From a virus, in the IMG/VR virus record IMGVR_UViG_3300009593_000047, positions 1 to 38,747 of that record: a DNA stretch of 38,747 nt, one strand, 5' to 3'. The notes beneath the pieces were generated by a model that was not told the DNA's origin, searched no databases, and was given only the letters and a program-made list of their open reading frames with translations. Numbering within the stretch: position 1 is the stretch's first letter; every line of letters begins with the position of its first letter. Of the stretch, positions 16,914 to 23,705 are shown in pieces. Position numbers and translations under genes: made by a program.

Positions 16914-17150
16914 TTACTCATCAGCCAAATTTTCTATAGGTTTAAAATATTCACTATTTATCAATGCCATTAACATGTTAGGATCTTCTGTAAATGCCCT
17001 TATTATTGGTTCAGGCATGTCATAACTGTAAAATCTACCGCATTTGAAACATATGAACAAAAGACCCTGTTCACTATAATATCCATATTTCTTGTTTCCA
17101 CACTCACATCCTTCAAGTGTTACTTCATCATCCTCATCCTCTATGACCAT
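16914..17150 (-). CDS. Zinc-ribbon protein, unknown function
   Basis: 78 aa. Cys ligands at CECGNKKYGYY and CFKCGRFY form a C-x-C/C-x2-C ribbon. The N-terminus is acidic (MVIEDEDDEVTLEG). It has a promoter divergent from the plus-strand gene at 17198, sharing the AT-rich TTTATTAATAAA (17169-17180). Such small ribbons often bind nucleic acid or act as adaptors; no specific role can be given. Confidence 0.6.
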   Translation of the reverse strand: MVIEDEDDEVTLEGCECGNKKYGYYSEQGLLFICFKCGRFYSYDMPEPIIRAFTEDPNMLMALINSEYFKPIENLADE

Positions 17151-17168
17151 ATAAAATTGATAAAAAGG

Positions 17169-17180
17169 TTTATTAATAAA
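17169..17180. promoter_or_regulatory. Shared divergent TATA region
   Basis: The near-palindromic TTTATTAATAAA lies 19-30 nt upstream of the minus-strand ATG at 17150 and 18-29 nt upstream of the plus-strand GTG at 17198. It could serve both leaderless genes. Confidence 0.5.
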
Positions 17181-17197
17181 GATATATCAATATATGT

Positions 17198-17647
17198 GTG
17201 GGTACTAGTATACATATTTACTCAGATTTGGATGAATATTTGAAAAGAAATAAAGATGTAGTTGATGAAAAACGTGAAATAAATCCTGCATCTCTTAAAT
17301 GTTTGGATATGATAGTTAAACCTGATGACAAAATAATGGTTGTTATCGACTGTGAAAAGTTTTTTGACAGACCAGATGTATCAAGAAGCATTGCAATGTA
17401 TCAAGCAAACAATATTAAAAAATATTTGAGTGGTGAAGAAAGATTAGTTGAATATGATGACGTTGAATTTGATCCTAAAGATGATAAGATAACATTTTTT
17501 CCTAAATGGCTAGGTAAATCTGGTCAATTCTTCAAAGCAGGAAGATTTTGGGGTGAAAGACCTAAAAAGAAAACAAAAATAGACTGGACTCACAAGTTTT
17601 ACAACGTTGGTATGAACAAAATAGATTTAATTCTTAAAACAGACTAG
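17198..17647 (+). CDS. Hypothetical protein, GTG start
   Basis: 149 aa, MGTSIHIYSDLDEYLKRNKD... It is a single charged domain with KIMVVIDCEKFFDRPDVSRS, LVEYDDVEFDPKDDKITFFP and the C-terminal FYNVGMNKIDLILKTD. GTG is the only start that gives a TATA-to-start distance of ~25 nt. It is the only plus-strand gene inside the morphogenesis block and overlaps the 3' end of the following minus-strand gene by 4 bp (convergent). No family recognised; no membrane segment, zinc motif or catalytic signature. Confidence 0.55.
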   Translation: MGTSIHIYSDLDEYLKRNKDVVDEKREINPASLKCLDMIVKPDDKIMVVIDCEKFFDRPDVSRSIAMYQANNIKKYLSGEERLVEYDDVEFDPKDDKITFFPKWLGKSGQFFKAGRFWGERPKKKTKIDWTHKFYNVGMNKIDLILKTD

Positions 17648-18087
17648 ACTTTTCTTCCAGTTTCACCAGACATGATTATTTTCCAATCTTTTCCGTGAAT
17701 TTTTCTCATTCTTTTCCAAAATGGGTCTGTACCGAATGCTCCACCTTTTTTATTATACTCTTTTGTAACGTTTGCTATTTTTCTATGGCATGGATGACAG
17801 AATCTTGCGTTAATTTCTTCCAAATGAAATTTATGTTCTCCACAAAACAAACAAAGTCCGTAGTATTTGTCAGATATCTTTGCAAGTAAAGGTTCTCTGC
17901 CTCTTTTACCAGCACATTCACCGCAAATCATTGCTATGGTAGCCGCAGCTGCATCTTTTGTGAAGCAGTTTAGACAAATTGCCTCTTTGTAATTGTTTAC
18001 ATGAGTATATTCGTCATCTTGGTGCTTCTTCCATAGTTTTTTACCTATGTCTTCGCCTCCCTTGTCTACATTTAGTTTAGTTGCCAT
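17644..18087 (-). CDS. Multi-zinc-finger protein in the portal operon
   Basis: 147 aa with four Cys pairs: CLNC (~38-41), CGEC (~56-59), CLFC (~79-82) and CHPC (~98-101), plus His residues in the last cluster (HKFHLEEINARF, HRKI). The spacing CLFCGEHKFH...FCHPCHR resembles HNH-associated zinc ribbons, but no clear HNH catalytic histidine is seen. A C-terminal basic helix follows (DPFWKRMRKIHGKDWKIIM). It lies directly downstream of a Lys-rich gene and the portal. It could be a packaging or DNA-binding accessory; this is inference. Confidence 0.55.
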   Translation of the reverse strand: MATKLNVDKGGEDIGKKLWKKHQDDEYTHVNNYKEAICLNCFTKDAAAATIAMICGECAGKRGREPLLAKISDKYYGLCLFCGEHKFHLEEINARFCHPCHRKIANVTKEYNKKGGAFGTDPFWKRMRKIHGKDWKIIMSGETGRKV

Positions 18088-18088
18088 G

Positions 18089-18472
18089 TTAATTGTTAGC
18101 CAGTCTTATTTTTTTCAGTGCATCTTGAAGTATTAGATTAACATTATTTGTTGAATATTCATCATTTGATATTTTTTTAGATTCTTTTTTTATTTCTTCT
18201 ATCGTGTCATCAATTATTTTGTAATTTATGTCAAAACTGTCAGAAACATACACATTTACCTTGCCAAATTCTGTATTTACATATTTTTCTTTGAATTTTT
18301 TGGTAGTCTCTATTTTCTCCTTTTGTTTTTTAAGTGCTTTTTCAGCAGATTTTTTTGTTGACTTTACTTTTGTACCAGATGGCAATCTTTTTTTCTTTGC
18401 AGTTTCTGTTGTATGTATTCCTGTTCCTGCTGGTTCACAACCTTCATCACAAACATGGAATTTTTTGGTCAT
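18089..18472 (-). CDS. Lys-rich hypothetical protein
   Basis: 127 aa. The N-terminus has Cys/His (FHVCDEGCEPAGTGIHTTE), followed by a Lys-rich helical region (STKKSAEKALKKQKEKIETT) and a helical C-terminus. It overlaps the portal stop by 4 bp (ATGA), so it is translated with the portal. Probably a virion or packaging accessory protein. No family recognised. Confidence 0.5.
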   Translation of the reverse strand: MTKKFHVCDEGCEPAGTGIHTTETAKKKRLPSGTKVKSTKKSAEKALKKQKEKIETTKKFKEKYVNTEFGKVNVYVSDSFDINYKIIDDTIEEIKKESKKISNDEYSTNNVNLILQDALKKIRLANN

Positions 18473-20466
18473 TCTTCGTCATCCTCCCATCTCTTTACAT
18501 CTGATAATTCTGATTTTACCACATCTCTTGCTTGTCTTACTGTCATAAAAGCCTTTTGTCTCAATTCTTCAACTGTCTTTTTCTTAGTCCAGTCAAAGTC
18601 TATTGAGTCTTGTAATGTTTTTTTGACTGTTTCAAAGTTTGTACTTGTTATGCCGTCTGGATATGCCTTTGGTTCTAAGTTCATTTTTTTAGACTGACTT
18701 GTACCAGAGCCGCTTGCTGGATGACCTTGAGCAACACCTCCTTTGTCAGAAGGTCTTTGTTTCTTTGGCTGACCGTCCATTGTTTGTTGATCCTCTTTTG
18801 GTGCGGCAGTTCCTCTACCTCTACCTTTTGAACCACTGGTATTTGGTTTTTCCTCCTCTGGAAGTCCTAGAATCATTGCCTCTGGTGAAAGCAGTGGATT
18901 TTTAGAAACCTTGAATTCTCCAGTATGTGTTCTTGTTACCTCGAATCCCATTGCTTGCATAGCTGCCATGTTCTGTATCTCTACACCTTGTATCTGCAAG
19001 TCTCTGAGTTTGTCGTTTTCTTCTCCACCTTTTAATCTAAGTTCCCAATCCTCTACACCAACAAGTTTGCTGATTTTGTAAAGAAATGCCTTGTATAAAA
19101 TATCCTGACCCCATTTAACTGCTCTGTTTGTAATTGTAACTTGTAATCCTTCTTGTGACCATCCAGAAGGAAGTTCACCGTAGTACAACGGAAGTACTCC
19201 AAACACTGCACCAATAATCTGTCTTAATTCTTTTCTAATAACTGTAAATTCTAATTCTTTGAGTGAACCAGTAAAGTCTATCCATTGTGCCATATTCTTT
19301 CCACCTTTGTCTGACTCTACAAGTAACGGATGAATCATGTAAGGATCTTCTGTTGCCTTTTGTTCCAATACATCCCATGACTTTCTAAAAGTCTCATAGT
19401 TTCTTGATGCAATAACCAACATGCCTCTTGGGGGTCGCATCTTGTCAAAGTATTTTCTGATGTATTCATCCATATGGGATAAAGCCATTGCCTTTGACCA
19501 TATACTATAAATAGGTGAAAAGCCGTAAATTAAACTTGGTTTATACTTCCCTGCTTTCCATATTACCTCTCCTTCACCGTATACAACCCTTTTTGGCTGG
19601 GGGATTCCTACTGAATATACAGAGTTTACTTCGATAACTGCCTTTAGTGCTTCTGCACCGCATCTGTCACATTTGTCTGTTGTGAGTCTTTTATCCCTGT
19701 GCTCGAATCTCGGACATACAAATACCTTGTTTCTTTTGTCATCATAACCTATTCTACCGTCAGAGTCAGCAATCATTGCTACTTGAGGAGGGTCTATTCT
19801 TAAAAATTCCTTAATCTTACTTTTCTCATGATTAATCTTGCCAGTTGTATCATTAATATCATAACTCTTTAGTACCAAACAGTATGCATTGTCTGCAATT
19901 TCCAAATCTCTTTCCAACTGTCTTGACAAGTCTTCAAGTGTCTGATCGTTACCGTTGATAGGGTTTTCCAACAAGTCTTCAAGCACCTTTCTGTTTTCTG
20001 GTTTTGGTCTTAACATGTTAGTGTTTCCACAAGAATCACATTCCATCTCATGTGTCTGGTTTAACTCGTTTGGTATTGCCTTTTTTGCATCGCTTCTTGG
20101 CAACTGGTTAGACTCGTTGTCCTGATTATTCTCAAAAGGCTGTTCATCAGGATTGTCATTTTTCAACGGTTTGTATTGGAATTCCTTAGAACAGTTGGAA
20201 CATTTGAACTTGAATTTCTCTATTACCTCAAATCCGTTCTTAAACATCTCACGGTTAAGAGTCTCAATAGGAATTCTTAAGGCATCAATATTATCAGCCA
20301 GTTCATAAATCATAATAAGTGGGAATGGAAATATAGGTAACTTAGCACCTGTATCGGTACTCATATATGGCTGTGCCATACTTGGTCTTGTTGTAGAATC
20401 AGTCTGTGACTTGTTAAGGGTGGTTAGGTTCTTAACTACGGTTCTAAAGGTATCGGCTACGCCCAT
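18469..20466 (-). CDS. Portal protein with embedded zinc ribbons
   Basis: 665 aa. Portal-type features: N-terminal clip region (IFPFPLIMIYELADNIDALR), a core with FSPIYSIWSKAMALSHMDEY, RPPRGMLVIASRNYETFRKS, and VIRKELRQIIGAVFGVLPLY followed by the ligand-type GWSQEGLQVTITNRAVKW. The portal forms the dodecameric DNA entry ring. Unusually, two Cys clusters are inserted: C89-C92 with C143-C146 (split by an Asn/Asp-rich loop), and C251 with C266-C269 (His256 nearby). The C-terminal ~120 residues are Gly/Lys/Gln-rich and end in a helix. TATA at 20490-20499. It is the first gene of the minus-strand morphogenesis block; no terminase gene precedes it in this window. Confidence 0.8.
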   Translation of the reverse strand: MGVADTFRTVVKNLTTLNKSQTDSTTRPSMAQPYMSTDTGAKLPIFPFPLIMIYELADNIDALRIPIETLNREMFKNGFEVIEKFKFKCSNCSKEFQYKPLKNDNPDEQPFENNQDNESNQLPRSDAKKAIPNELNQTHEMECDSCGNTNMLRPKPENRKVLEDLLENPINGNDQTLEDLSRQLERDLEIADNAYCLVLKSYDINDTTGKINHEKSKIKEFLRIDPPQVAMIADSDGRIGYDDKRNKVFVCPRFEHRDKRLTTDKCDRCGAEALKAVIEVNSVYSVGIPQPKRVVYGEGEVIWKAGKYKPSLIYGFSPIYSIWSKAMALSHMDEYIRKYFDKMRPPRGMLVIASRNYETFRKSWDVLEQKATEDPYMIHPLLVESDKGGKNMAQWIDFTGSLKELEFTVIRKELRQIIGAVFGVLPLYYGELPSGWSQEGLQVTITNRAVKWGQDILYKAFLYKISKLVGVEDWELRLKGGEENDKLRDLQIQGVEIQNMAAMQAMGFEVTRTHTGEFKVSKNPLLSPEAMILGLPEEEKPNTSGSKGRGRGTAAPKEDQQTMDGQPKKQRPSDKGGVAQGHPASGSGTSQSKKMNLEPKAYPDGITSTNFETVKKTLQDSIDFDWTKKKTVEELRQKAFMTVRQARDVVKSELSDVKRWEDDEE

Positions 20467-20489
20467 TATATAATCATCATATAAGCGTA

Positions 20490-20499
20490 CTTATAAACT
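20490..20499 (-). promoter_or_regulatory. TATA box for the portal operon
   Basis: Minus-strand AAGTTTATAA at 24-33 nt upstream of the portal ATG (20466). A second TATA-like stretch (CGCTTATATG, minus) lies closer to the start. Confidence 0.5.
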
Positions 20500-20526
20500 T
20501 TCTGTAATTATTTTGTAACAAAAATG

Positions 20527-20655
20527 TTAACATAAATAGTCATAATCACCGTGCTTGCAACATTGTGTATCTCTACTTCCTTTACAAGTACATTCACATT
20601 TTTTTGCCTTTGGTTCTCTAACTTCTTTTGGTTCTTTAAATGCTTTATCAGCCAT
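20527..20655 (-). CDS. Cys-rich mini-protein (42 aa)
   Basis: ATG 20655 to TAA 20527. The sequence is Lys/Glu-rich for 18 residues, then CECTCKGSRDTQCCKHGDYD and a final Cys. Six Cys and one His could hold one or two zinc ions. An AT-rich TATA-like ATATATTAATATT (20676-20689) is ~25 nt upstream. Divergent from the 58-aa gene. Function unknown. Confidence 0.6.
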   Translation of the reverse strand: MADKAFKEPKEVREPKAKKCECTCKGSRDTQCCKHGDYDYLC

Positions 20656-20734
20656 ATTAATCGATATAAAGTAACATATATTAATATTCCGTTTAAATAG
20701 AATACTTTATTAATAAAGGATAGTATGAAAAAAT

Positions 20735-20911
20735 ATGGTTGATTTAGAACCAGAAGATTTTAGTAATATTTTACGCTGGTTTGAGGCAATGTACGCTAAA
20801 GTGCCCGACATAAAAGACATACCCATGAAACACAAACGTACATTTTGGAAACTCACGTTCTTGGCTGAGGATAAAATTAAAGAAATAAAGGAAACGTCTG
20901 ATACAGAGTAA
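20735..20911 (+). CDS. Small acidic hypothetical protein (58 aa)
   Basis: MVDLEPEDFSNILRWFEAMY..., helical and charged, no zinc motif. TATA-like ACTTTATTAATAAAG (20704-20718) is 17-31 nt upstream. It is followed by a hairpin plus T8 terminator, so it is monocistronic. The sequence MYAKVPDIKDIPMKHKRTFW hints at a compact helical fold. No family recognised. Confidence 0.6.
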   Translation: MVDLEPEDFSNILRWFEAMYAKVPDIKDIPMKHKRTFWKLTFLAEDKIKEIKETSDTE

Positions 20912-20915
20912 CTGA

Positions 20916-20940
20916 GAGCCGAAGGCTCGAAGTTTTTTTT
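20916..20940 (+). terminator. Hairpin plus T8 terminator
   Basis: GAGCC-GAA-GGCTC forms a perfect 5-bp stem with a 3-nt loop, followed by GAAG and eight T. It ends the 58-aa gene. Archaeal terminators rely mainly on the T-run; the hairpin is an extra. Confidence 0.7.
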
Positions 20941-20966
20941 AGGTGATATGTTTTATAAGACTAGTA

Positions 20967-20981
20967 ACGCTTAAGTAGTGG
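20967..20981 (+). repeat. 15-bp motif, diverged first copy
   Basis: ACGCTTAAGTAGTGG. Here the motif lies directly after CTAG and ~20-30 nt before the ATG at 20999, so in this copy it doubles as the TATA box of the tiny-gene operon. It keeps ACGCTT and the AT core but not the CCCC end. Confidence 0.5.
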
Positions 20982-20998
20982 TATTGCGTAGTTGTATC

Positions 20999-21124
20999 AT
21001 GGCAAAGCGAAGATTTGACGAAGAAATGTCGTTGATGGCTGAATCGATGAAATTCCTACGAAAAGACCTAAAGTCCATACAAGACAAACTACGAAACATA
21101 AAAAAGGAGAAGGATGATGAGTAA
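20999..21124 (+). CDS. Tiny coiled-coil protein (41 aa), first gene of the tiny-gene operon
   Basis: MAKRRFDEEMSLMAESMKFL..., a single charged amphipathic helix with a Lys/Glu-rich end. It starts a run of nine overlapping or near-contiguous small genes. CTAG-TAA-CGCTTAAGTA upstream (20961-20977) gives the TATA spacing of ~25 nt. It overlaps the next start by 11 bp. Function unknown. Confidence 0.55.
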   Translation: MAKRRFDEEMSLMAESMKFLRKDLKSIQDKLRNIKKEKDDE

Positions 21125-21311
21125 CGCATATCTTTATCTAGGCATATTCTGTCTATGTACAGGGTTTCTTACACCGCTGGGATTGATATTCATAGGATTA
21201 TACGTTTACAACGACTATACTAGCAAGTATAAAACTCCTGTGGAACAAGTCGATCAAACCGAATATAAGATGGACGAATATTCAAATACAATGGTCGATA
21301 GTTATAAATAA
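21114..21311 (+). CDS. Small membrane protein
   Basis: 65 aa. A long hydrophobic region (residues ~4-33, LYLGIFCLCTGFLTPLGLIF) could form two short spans or a hairpin, followed by an acidic, Tyr-rich cytoplasmic or exterior tail. ATG 21114 or the adjacent ATG 21117; AAGGAG sits just upstream inside the previous gene. Translationally coupled to both neighbours. Role unknown. Confidence 0.6.
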   Translation: MMSNAYLYLGIFCLCTGFLTPLGLIFIGLYVYNDYTSKYKTPVEQVDQTEYKMDEYSNTMVDSYK

Positions 21312-21472
21312 TGCAATATCAAACAAGAGTCATGACTACAGCAGTTCAAGATCTTTTACTATTGTTACATGAGGATTGGATGCCTGAAAAACGACAGGAT
21401 GCAATAAAACGCATGCTTATGGATATGGTTGACAGGATGGATTCTATGGAGCATGGTGACGGATGGCAATAA
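21311..21472 (+). CDS. Small Met-rich helical protein (53 aa)
   Basis: Starts at a TAATG overlap with the membrane protein gene. MQYQTRVMTTAVQDLLLLLH then RMLMDMVDRMDSMEHGDG: an amphipathic helical protein with eight Met. It overlaps the next zinc-ribbon gene by 10 bp. No family recognised; the tight overlap is the main evidence that it is real. Confidence 0.55.
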   Translation: MQYQTRVMTTAVQDLLLLLHEDWMPEKRQDAIKRMLMDMVDRMDSMEHGDGWQ

Positions 21473-21675
21473 GCGTAAACGTAATAAAAAAAGTCATATG
21501 CATGGCATGTGGAGATTTGATCAAAGATCATTCCAAAAAACAGTGTTATAAATGCATATTCAGGCTACAGGGTACTATACATCTTATGGACAAGGATAAC
21601 ACAAATCTTAAAAACAAGTCAGACGTAATTGCAAACAACGAGGTCAAGGTAATGCGGAGGGTCAAGGATGATTAG
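21463..21675 (+). CDS. Zinc-ribbon protein (70 aa)
   Basis: CMACGDLIKDHSKKQCYKC gives a C-x2-C-x12-C-x2-C ribbon near the N-terminus, followed by a Lys/Asn-rich, probably helical tail. It overlaps both neighbours (10 and 8 bp). Likely nucleic-acid or protein binding; no specific assignment. Confidence 0.6.
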   Translation: MAISVNVIKKVICMACGDLIKDHSKKQCYKCIFRLQGTIHLMDKDNTNLKNKSDVIANNEVKVMRRVKDD

Positions 21676-21853
21676 GGAAAGTATTAACAATTTCATTAAC
21701 GGTCTTAGAAAGTCATTTTCAGGCAAGGACTATGTTAGGGAAATAAGTCAGTGTAAGAACTGTGGAAAACCTTCTTTCTTTGACTATTGCTTGAAATGCG
21801 AAGTAGACGAAGCATACAGAGGATATAACAAGAAAAACAAGGACAATATATGA
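21668..21853 (+). CDS. Zinc-ribbon protein (61 aa)
   Basis: N-terminal helix (MIRESINNFINGLRKSFSG), then CKNCGKPSFFDYCLKC, a C-x2-C-x9-C-x2-C ribbon, and a basic end (NKKNKDNI). Overlaps the preceding zinc-ribbon gene by 8 bp. Function unknown. Confidence 0.6.
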   Translation: MIRESINNFINGLRKSFSGKDYVREISQCKNCGKPSFFDYCLKCEVDEAYRGYNKKNKDNI

Positions 21854-21854
21854 G

Positions 21855-21956
21855 ATGGCTTATAGAAAAGAAAAGGCTTTAGCAGTTGGTTTTTGGGCTT
21901 CTGTAGCACTTGCAGGACTAATATTTTCATTATACATATGGGGTTTAACCAAATAA
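21855..21956 (+). CDS. Single-span membrane peptide (33 aa)
   Basis: MAYRKEKALAVGFWASVALA... followed by a hydrophobic stretch to IWGLTK: one transmembrane helix with a basic N-terminal flank, so probably C-terminus outside. Stop of the previous gene is 1 bp upstream. Small size and position in the operon are the evidence; the role is unknown. Confidence 0.5.
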   Translation: MAYRKEKALAVGFWASVALAGLIFSLYIWGLTK

Positions 21957-21957
21957 T

Positions 21958-22065
21958 TTGAAATGTGTTAGGTGTGACGAGACAATGGACAAGATGACAG
22001 TATGTCACCAGATATGTCCAAAGTGCGGAAGCGTAGTAGACTGTAGTGACGGTGTTTTTGACTAA
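21958..22065 (+). CDS. Zinc-ribbon mini-protein (35 aa), TTG start
   Basis: L/MKCVRCDETMDKMTVCHQIC then PKCGSVVDCSD: C-x2-C, C-x3-C and C-x2-C patterns typical of a small zinc ribbon. TTG at 21958 lies one base past the previous stop, and its stop overlaps the next ATG (TAATG). A true gene is supported by tiling and ligand spacing. Confidence 0.55.
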   Translation: MKCVRCDETMDKMTVCHQICPKCGSVVDCSDGVFD

Positions 22066-22181
22066 TGGGATTAGGCGTTAACATGAAAGAAATTAACAAA
22101 ATTTTTAACTCCAAGGAATGCAAACGCATTCATGAAAAATATGGCAAGGCAATAAGGGATTATTTCAATGAAGTGTCCTAG
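22065..22181 (+). CDS. Small basic protein (38 aa)
   Basis: Starts on a TAATG overlap and overlaps the next ATG by 14 bp. MGLGVNMKEINKIFNSKECK and RIHEKYGKAIRDYF: basic, probably helical. No known family. Evidence is tight overlap with both neighbours only. Confidence 0.45.
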   Translation: MGLGVNMKEINKIFNSKECKRIHEKYGKAIRDYFNEVS

Positions 22182-22254
22182 ATGTAAAAAACAGTATAAC
22201 AGTCCTTGGCAAGAATGTGACAAATGCATACAAAAGTTTTATCCAGAGACTTGA
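22168..22254 (+). CDS. Zinc-ribbon mini-protein (28 aa)
   Basis: MKCPRCKKQYNSPWQECDKC: a nearly minimal C-x2-C-x10-C-x2-C ribbon, followed by IQKFYPET. Last gene of the tiny-gene operon. With 28 codons it is one of the smallest convincing zinc ribbons in the window. Confidence 0.55.
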   Translation: MKCPRCKKQYNSPWQECDKCIQKFYPET

Positions 22255-22264
22255 ATAAAATAGA

Positions 22265-22302
22265 CTACTCCGCTTTTTAAAGGTAGACCAACCACGGAGT
22301 AG
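22265..22302. other. 8-bp inverted repeat, hairpin after the tiny-gene operon
   Basis: CTACTCCG at 22265-22272 and CGGAGTAG at 22295-22302 form a perfect 8-bp stem around a 22-nt loop, which itself contains CTTTTTAAAG. It begins 11 bp after the last stop. It could be a terminator or part of a small RNA with the next hairpin; the strand is not resolved. Confidence 0.5.
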
Positions 22303-22312
22303 CCACAGAAAA

Positions 22313-22333
22313 GACTAAGAATTCCAGTTAGTC
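22313..22333. other. 6-bp hairpin next to the 8-bp inverted repeat
   Basis: GACTAA (22313-22318) and TTAGTC (22328-22333) with a 9-nt loop. Together with the preceding inverted repeat it makes a two-hairpin block in the 154-nt gap before the next gene. No promoter-terminator pair that fits an RNA gene is obvious. Confidence 0.4.
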
Positions 22334-22408
22334 CTGTAACTCATTGTATCTATGTTTTAGCACTATAAATAGTTACCTTTATTATATAGTAATATCCATA
22401 AAATAATC

Positions 22409-22585
22409 ATGTTTGGAGATGAATCTGTATGGAAGGCTCACTATGAAGACTGGAAACAGGTACTTGAAAAGATCAAAGTTCCCACCCGAAACGAGTACGG
22501 AAGAGCAACCATTGCTCAGGTACAACATAGGGTAGACACTATTAAAAAAATAATAAAGGACTATGAACTTTCACATTCACAGTGA
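22409..22585 (+). CDS. Small hypothetical protein (58 aa)
   Basis: MFGDESVWKAHYEDWKQVLE... It is helical with two Trp in the N-terminal part and Lys-rich heptads at the end (RVDTIKKIIKDYEL). A TATA-like TTTATTATATAG (22379-22390) is ~20-30 nt upstream. The 3' end overlaps the minus-strand gene at 22561 by 25 bp. No family recognised. Confidence 0.6.
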   Translation: MFGDESVWKAHYEDWKQVLEKIKVPTRNEYGRATIAQVQHRVDTIKKIIKDYELSHSQ

Positions 22586-22713
22586 TTAGGAATTCTTATC
22601 TCATACTTTTTTTCCATTAAGCACCAGATACATTTCTTACTCTGATACATACCCTGTTCGGATTTGTATCTATTTTTTTCCTGTTCTGTACCCCGATTTT
22701 TCTCAAAATCCAT
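22561..22713 (-). CDS. Small zinc-ribbon-like protein (50 aa), convergent overlap
   Basis: ATG 22713 with GGAG 9 nt upstream: MDFEKNRGTEQEKNRYKSEQ, then CIWCLMEKKYEIRIPNHCEC, a C-x2-C...C-x-C set. The first ATG 11 nt upstream is in another frame and gives a poorer product. It overlaps the end of the plus-strand 58-aa gene by 25 bp. Ligand spacing and the ribosome site support it; the promoter is not clear. Confidence 0.5.
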   Translation of the reverse strand: MDFEKNRGTEQEKNRYKSEQGMYQSKKCIWCLMEKKYEIRIPNHCECESS

Positions 22714-22805
22714 TTTTTCTCCATGAGCACCTAGAACGGATGATCTTGTTTCTCAACACTGTGGAATTGTTTTGGTAGTATTAAAGCCTTACTAGTATGT
22801 TATTG

Positions 22806-22826
22806 TACTAGCAGTGCTTATATATG
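22806..22826 (+). promoter_or_regulatory. Array-type promoter (CTAG-N6-CTTATATA)
   Basis: TACTAGCAGTGCTTATATATG. The TATA part ends ~20 nt before ATG 22847, which decides that start over the upstream in-frame TTG at 22814. Similar CTAG plus TATA pairs precede most genes of the array. Confidence 0.6.
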
Positions 22827-22846
22827 ATGTAGATATTAATTTTGTT

Positions 22847-23170
22847 ATGTCTACAGAACAACTAGAACCAGCAGTAGAGTACTACTACGAGGCTAGAGAA
22901 GTAGCAATGAAAGAGTTAGAAAAGCATCTAACTGAAATGGCTGACCTTGTTGGCTATGATGCAGTTGGACAAGCAATGATCAATGCCTTTGGGTATCACT
23001 TAGATACCAACAAAGACAGCATTGCAGATGCTAACCTATTTCTTTTATGTGCTGTCAAAGAGCTCATGATCAGTAAAGGTGATGATGCTATCTTTAGCGG
23101 TAGTGGCTATATTTGGGAGAAAGTCTCAAAAGCCATGAGTAGATTGAACATGCCTATCAAGGAGGCATAA
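22847..23170 (+). CDS. Acidic hypothetical protein (107 aa)
   Basis: MSTEQLEPAVEYYYEAREVA..., a helical, acidic protein without zinc motifs (VAMKELEKHLTEMADLVGYD, LFLLCAVKELMISKGDDAIF). The start is chosen from the TATA box position. It is the first single-gene unit of the array: promoter, gene, T-rich end (23177-23186) and motif copy 12 nt later. Function unknown. Confidence 0.6.
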   Translation: MSTEQLEPAVEYYYEAREVAMKELEKHLTEMADLVGYDAVGQAMINAFGYHLDTNKDSIADANLFLLCAVKELMISKGDDAIFSGSGYIWEKVSKAMSRLNMPIKEA

Positions 23171-23198
23171 TCCCCCTTTTCTTTTTGTTCAATACATA

Positions 23199-23242
23199 AC
23201 GCTTAAGTAGCCCTGTTTGATTCTGTTGGGGTATTAAAGCGT
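23199..23242. repeat. 15-bp motif inverted pair, 14-nt spacer
   Basis: Forward copy ACGCTTAAGTAGCCC (23199-23213) and reverse copy GGGGTATTAAAGCGT (23228-23242), separated by 14 nt. The forward copy begins 12 nt after the T-run of the preceding gene; the reverse copy precedes the promoter of the next gene. It could form an imperfect hairpin of about 11 pairs. Confidence 0.75.
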
Positions 23243-23298
23243 ATTGGTGTTGATTATCTACTAGACAGACTTATAAGCAATGTCACCAGACAATAACT

Positions 23299-23646
23299 AT
23301 GTCACAAACACAAGTTTGGAGTCGAAGAAAACTCATCTCAGAGTTAAAGAAGATCAGTGTACAAGGCAAGGATTCATTCTTTAAACCTAGTGAGGACTTT
23401 GATGGAAACGCTGGTGGTATTTGGACAGGTGGTGAAGGTGAACCATCCGTTATGGATATTTACACCGATGATGAAGGCAAAACTCATTCTATGGAATTGG
23501 GTATGTTTTCTTACCAATACGAATACAACCCACATGGCATCTACAATGACTTTGGAGTACTTCCAGTAGTTCAGAAGATACTTGACGAAGCAGGGTGGTT
23601 CGCTGAATGGCATGATGGCGGAACTATGTTCCTCTGGAAAGCCTAA
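23299..23646 (+). CDS. Hypothetical protein (115 aa)
   Basis: MSQTQVWSRRKLISELKKIS..., then a Gly/Asp-rich, beta-type segment (GGIWTGGEGEPSVMDIYTDD, MELGMFSYQYEYNPHGIYND) and an aromatic C-terminus (WFAEWHDGGTMFLWKA). It looks like a compact alpha/beta protein. Promoter TACTAGACAGACTTATAAGC at 23259-23278. T8 at 23650-23657 ends it, with the 15-bp motif 12 nt later. Convergent with the zinc-finger gene at 23706. Function unknown. Confidence 0.6.
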   Translation: MSQTQVWSRRKLISELKKISVQGKDSFFKPSEDFDGNAGGIWTGGEGEPSVMDIYTDDEGKTHSMELGMFSYQYEYNPHGIYNDFGVLPVVQKILDEAGWFAEWHDGGTMFLWKA

Positions 23647-23669
23647 GTATTTTTTTTACCCTATTAGTA

Positions 23670-23684
23670 ACGCTTAAGTACCCC
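23670..23684 (+). repeat. 15-bp motif, single copy between convergent genes
   Basis: ACGCTTAAGTACCCC, 12 nt after the T8 of the plus-strand gene. It lies between two convergent genes, each with its own T-run, so it is not an upstream promoter of either gene. Confidence 0.75.
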
Positions 23685-23705
23685 CATACTGGATGCCAAA
23701 AAAAA

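Noticed and set aside
17644-18087. HNH endonuclease
   Set aside because: The Cys pairs resemble HNH-associated zinc ribbons, but no clear H-N-H catalytic set is present, so only a zinc-finger call is made.
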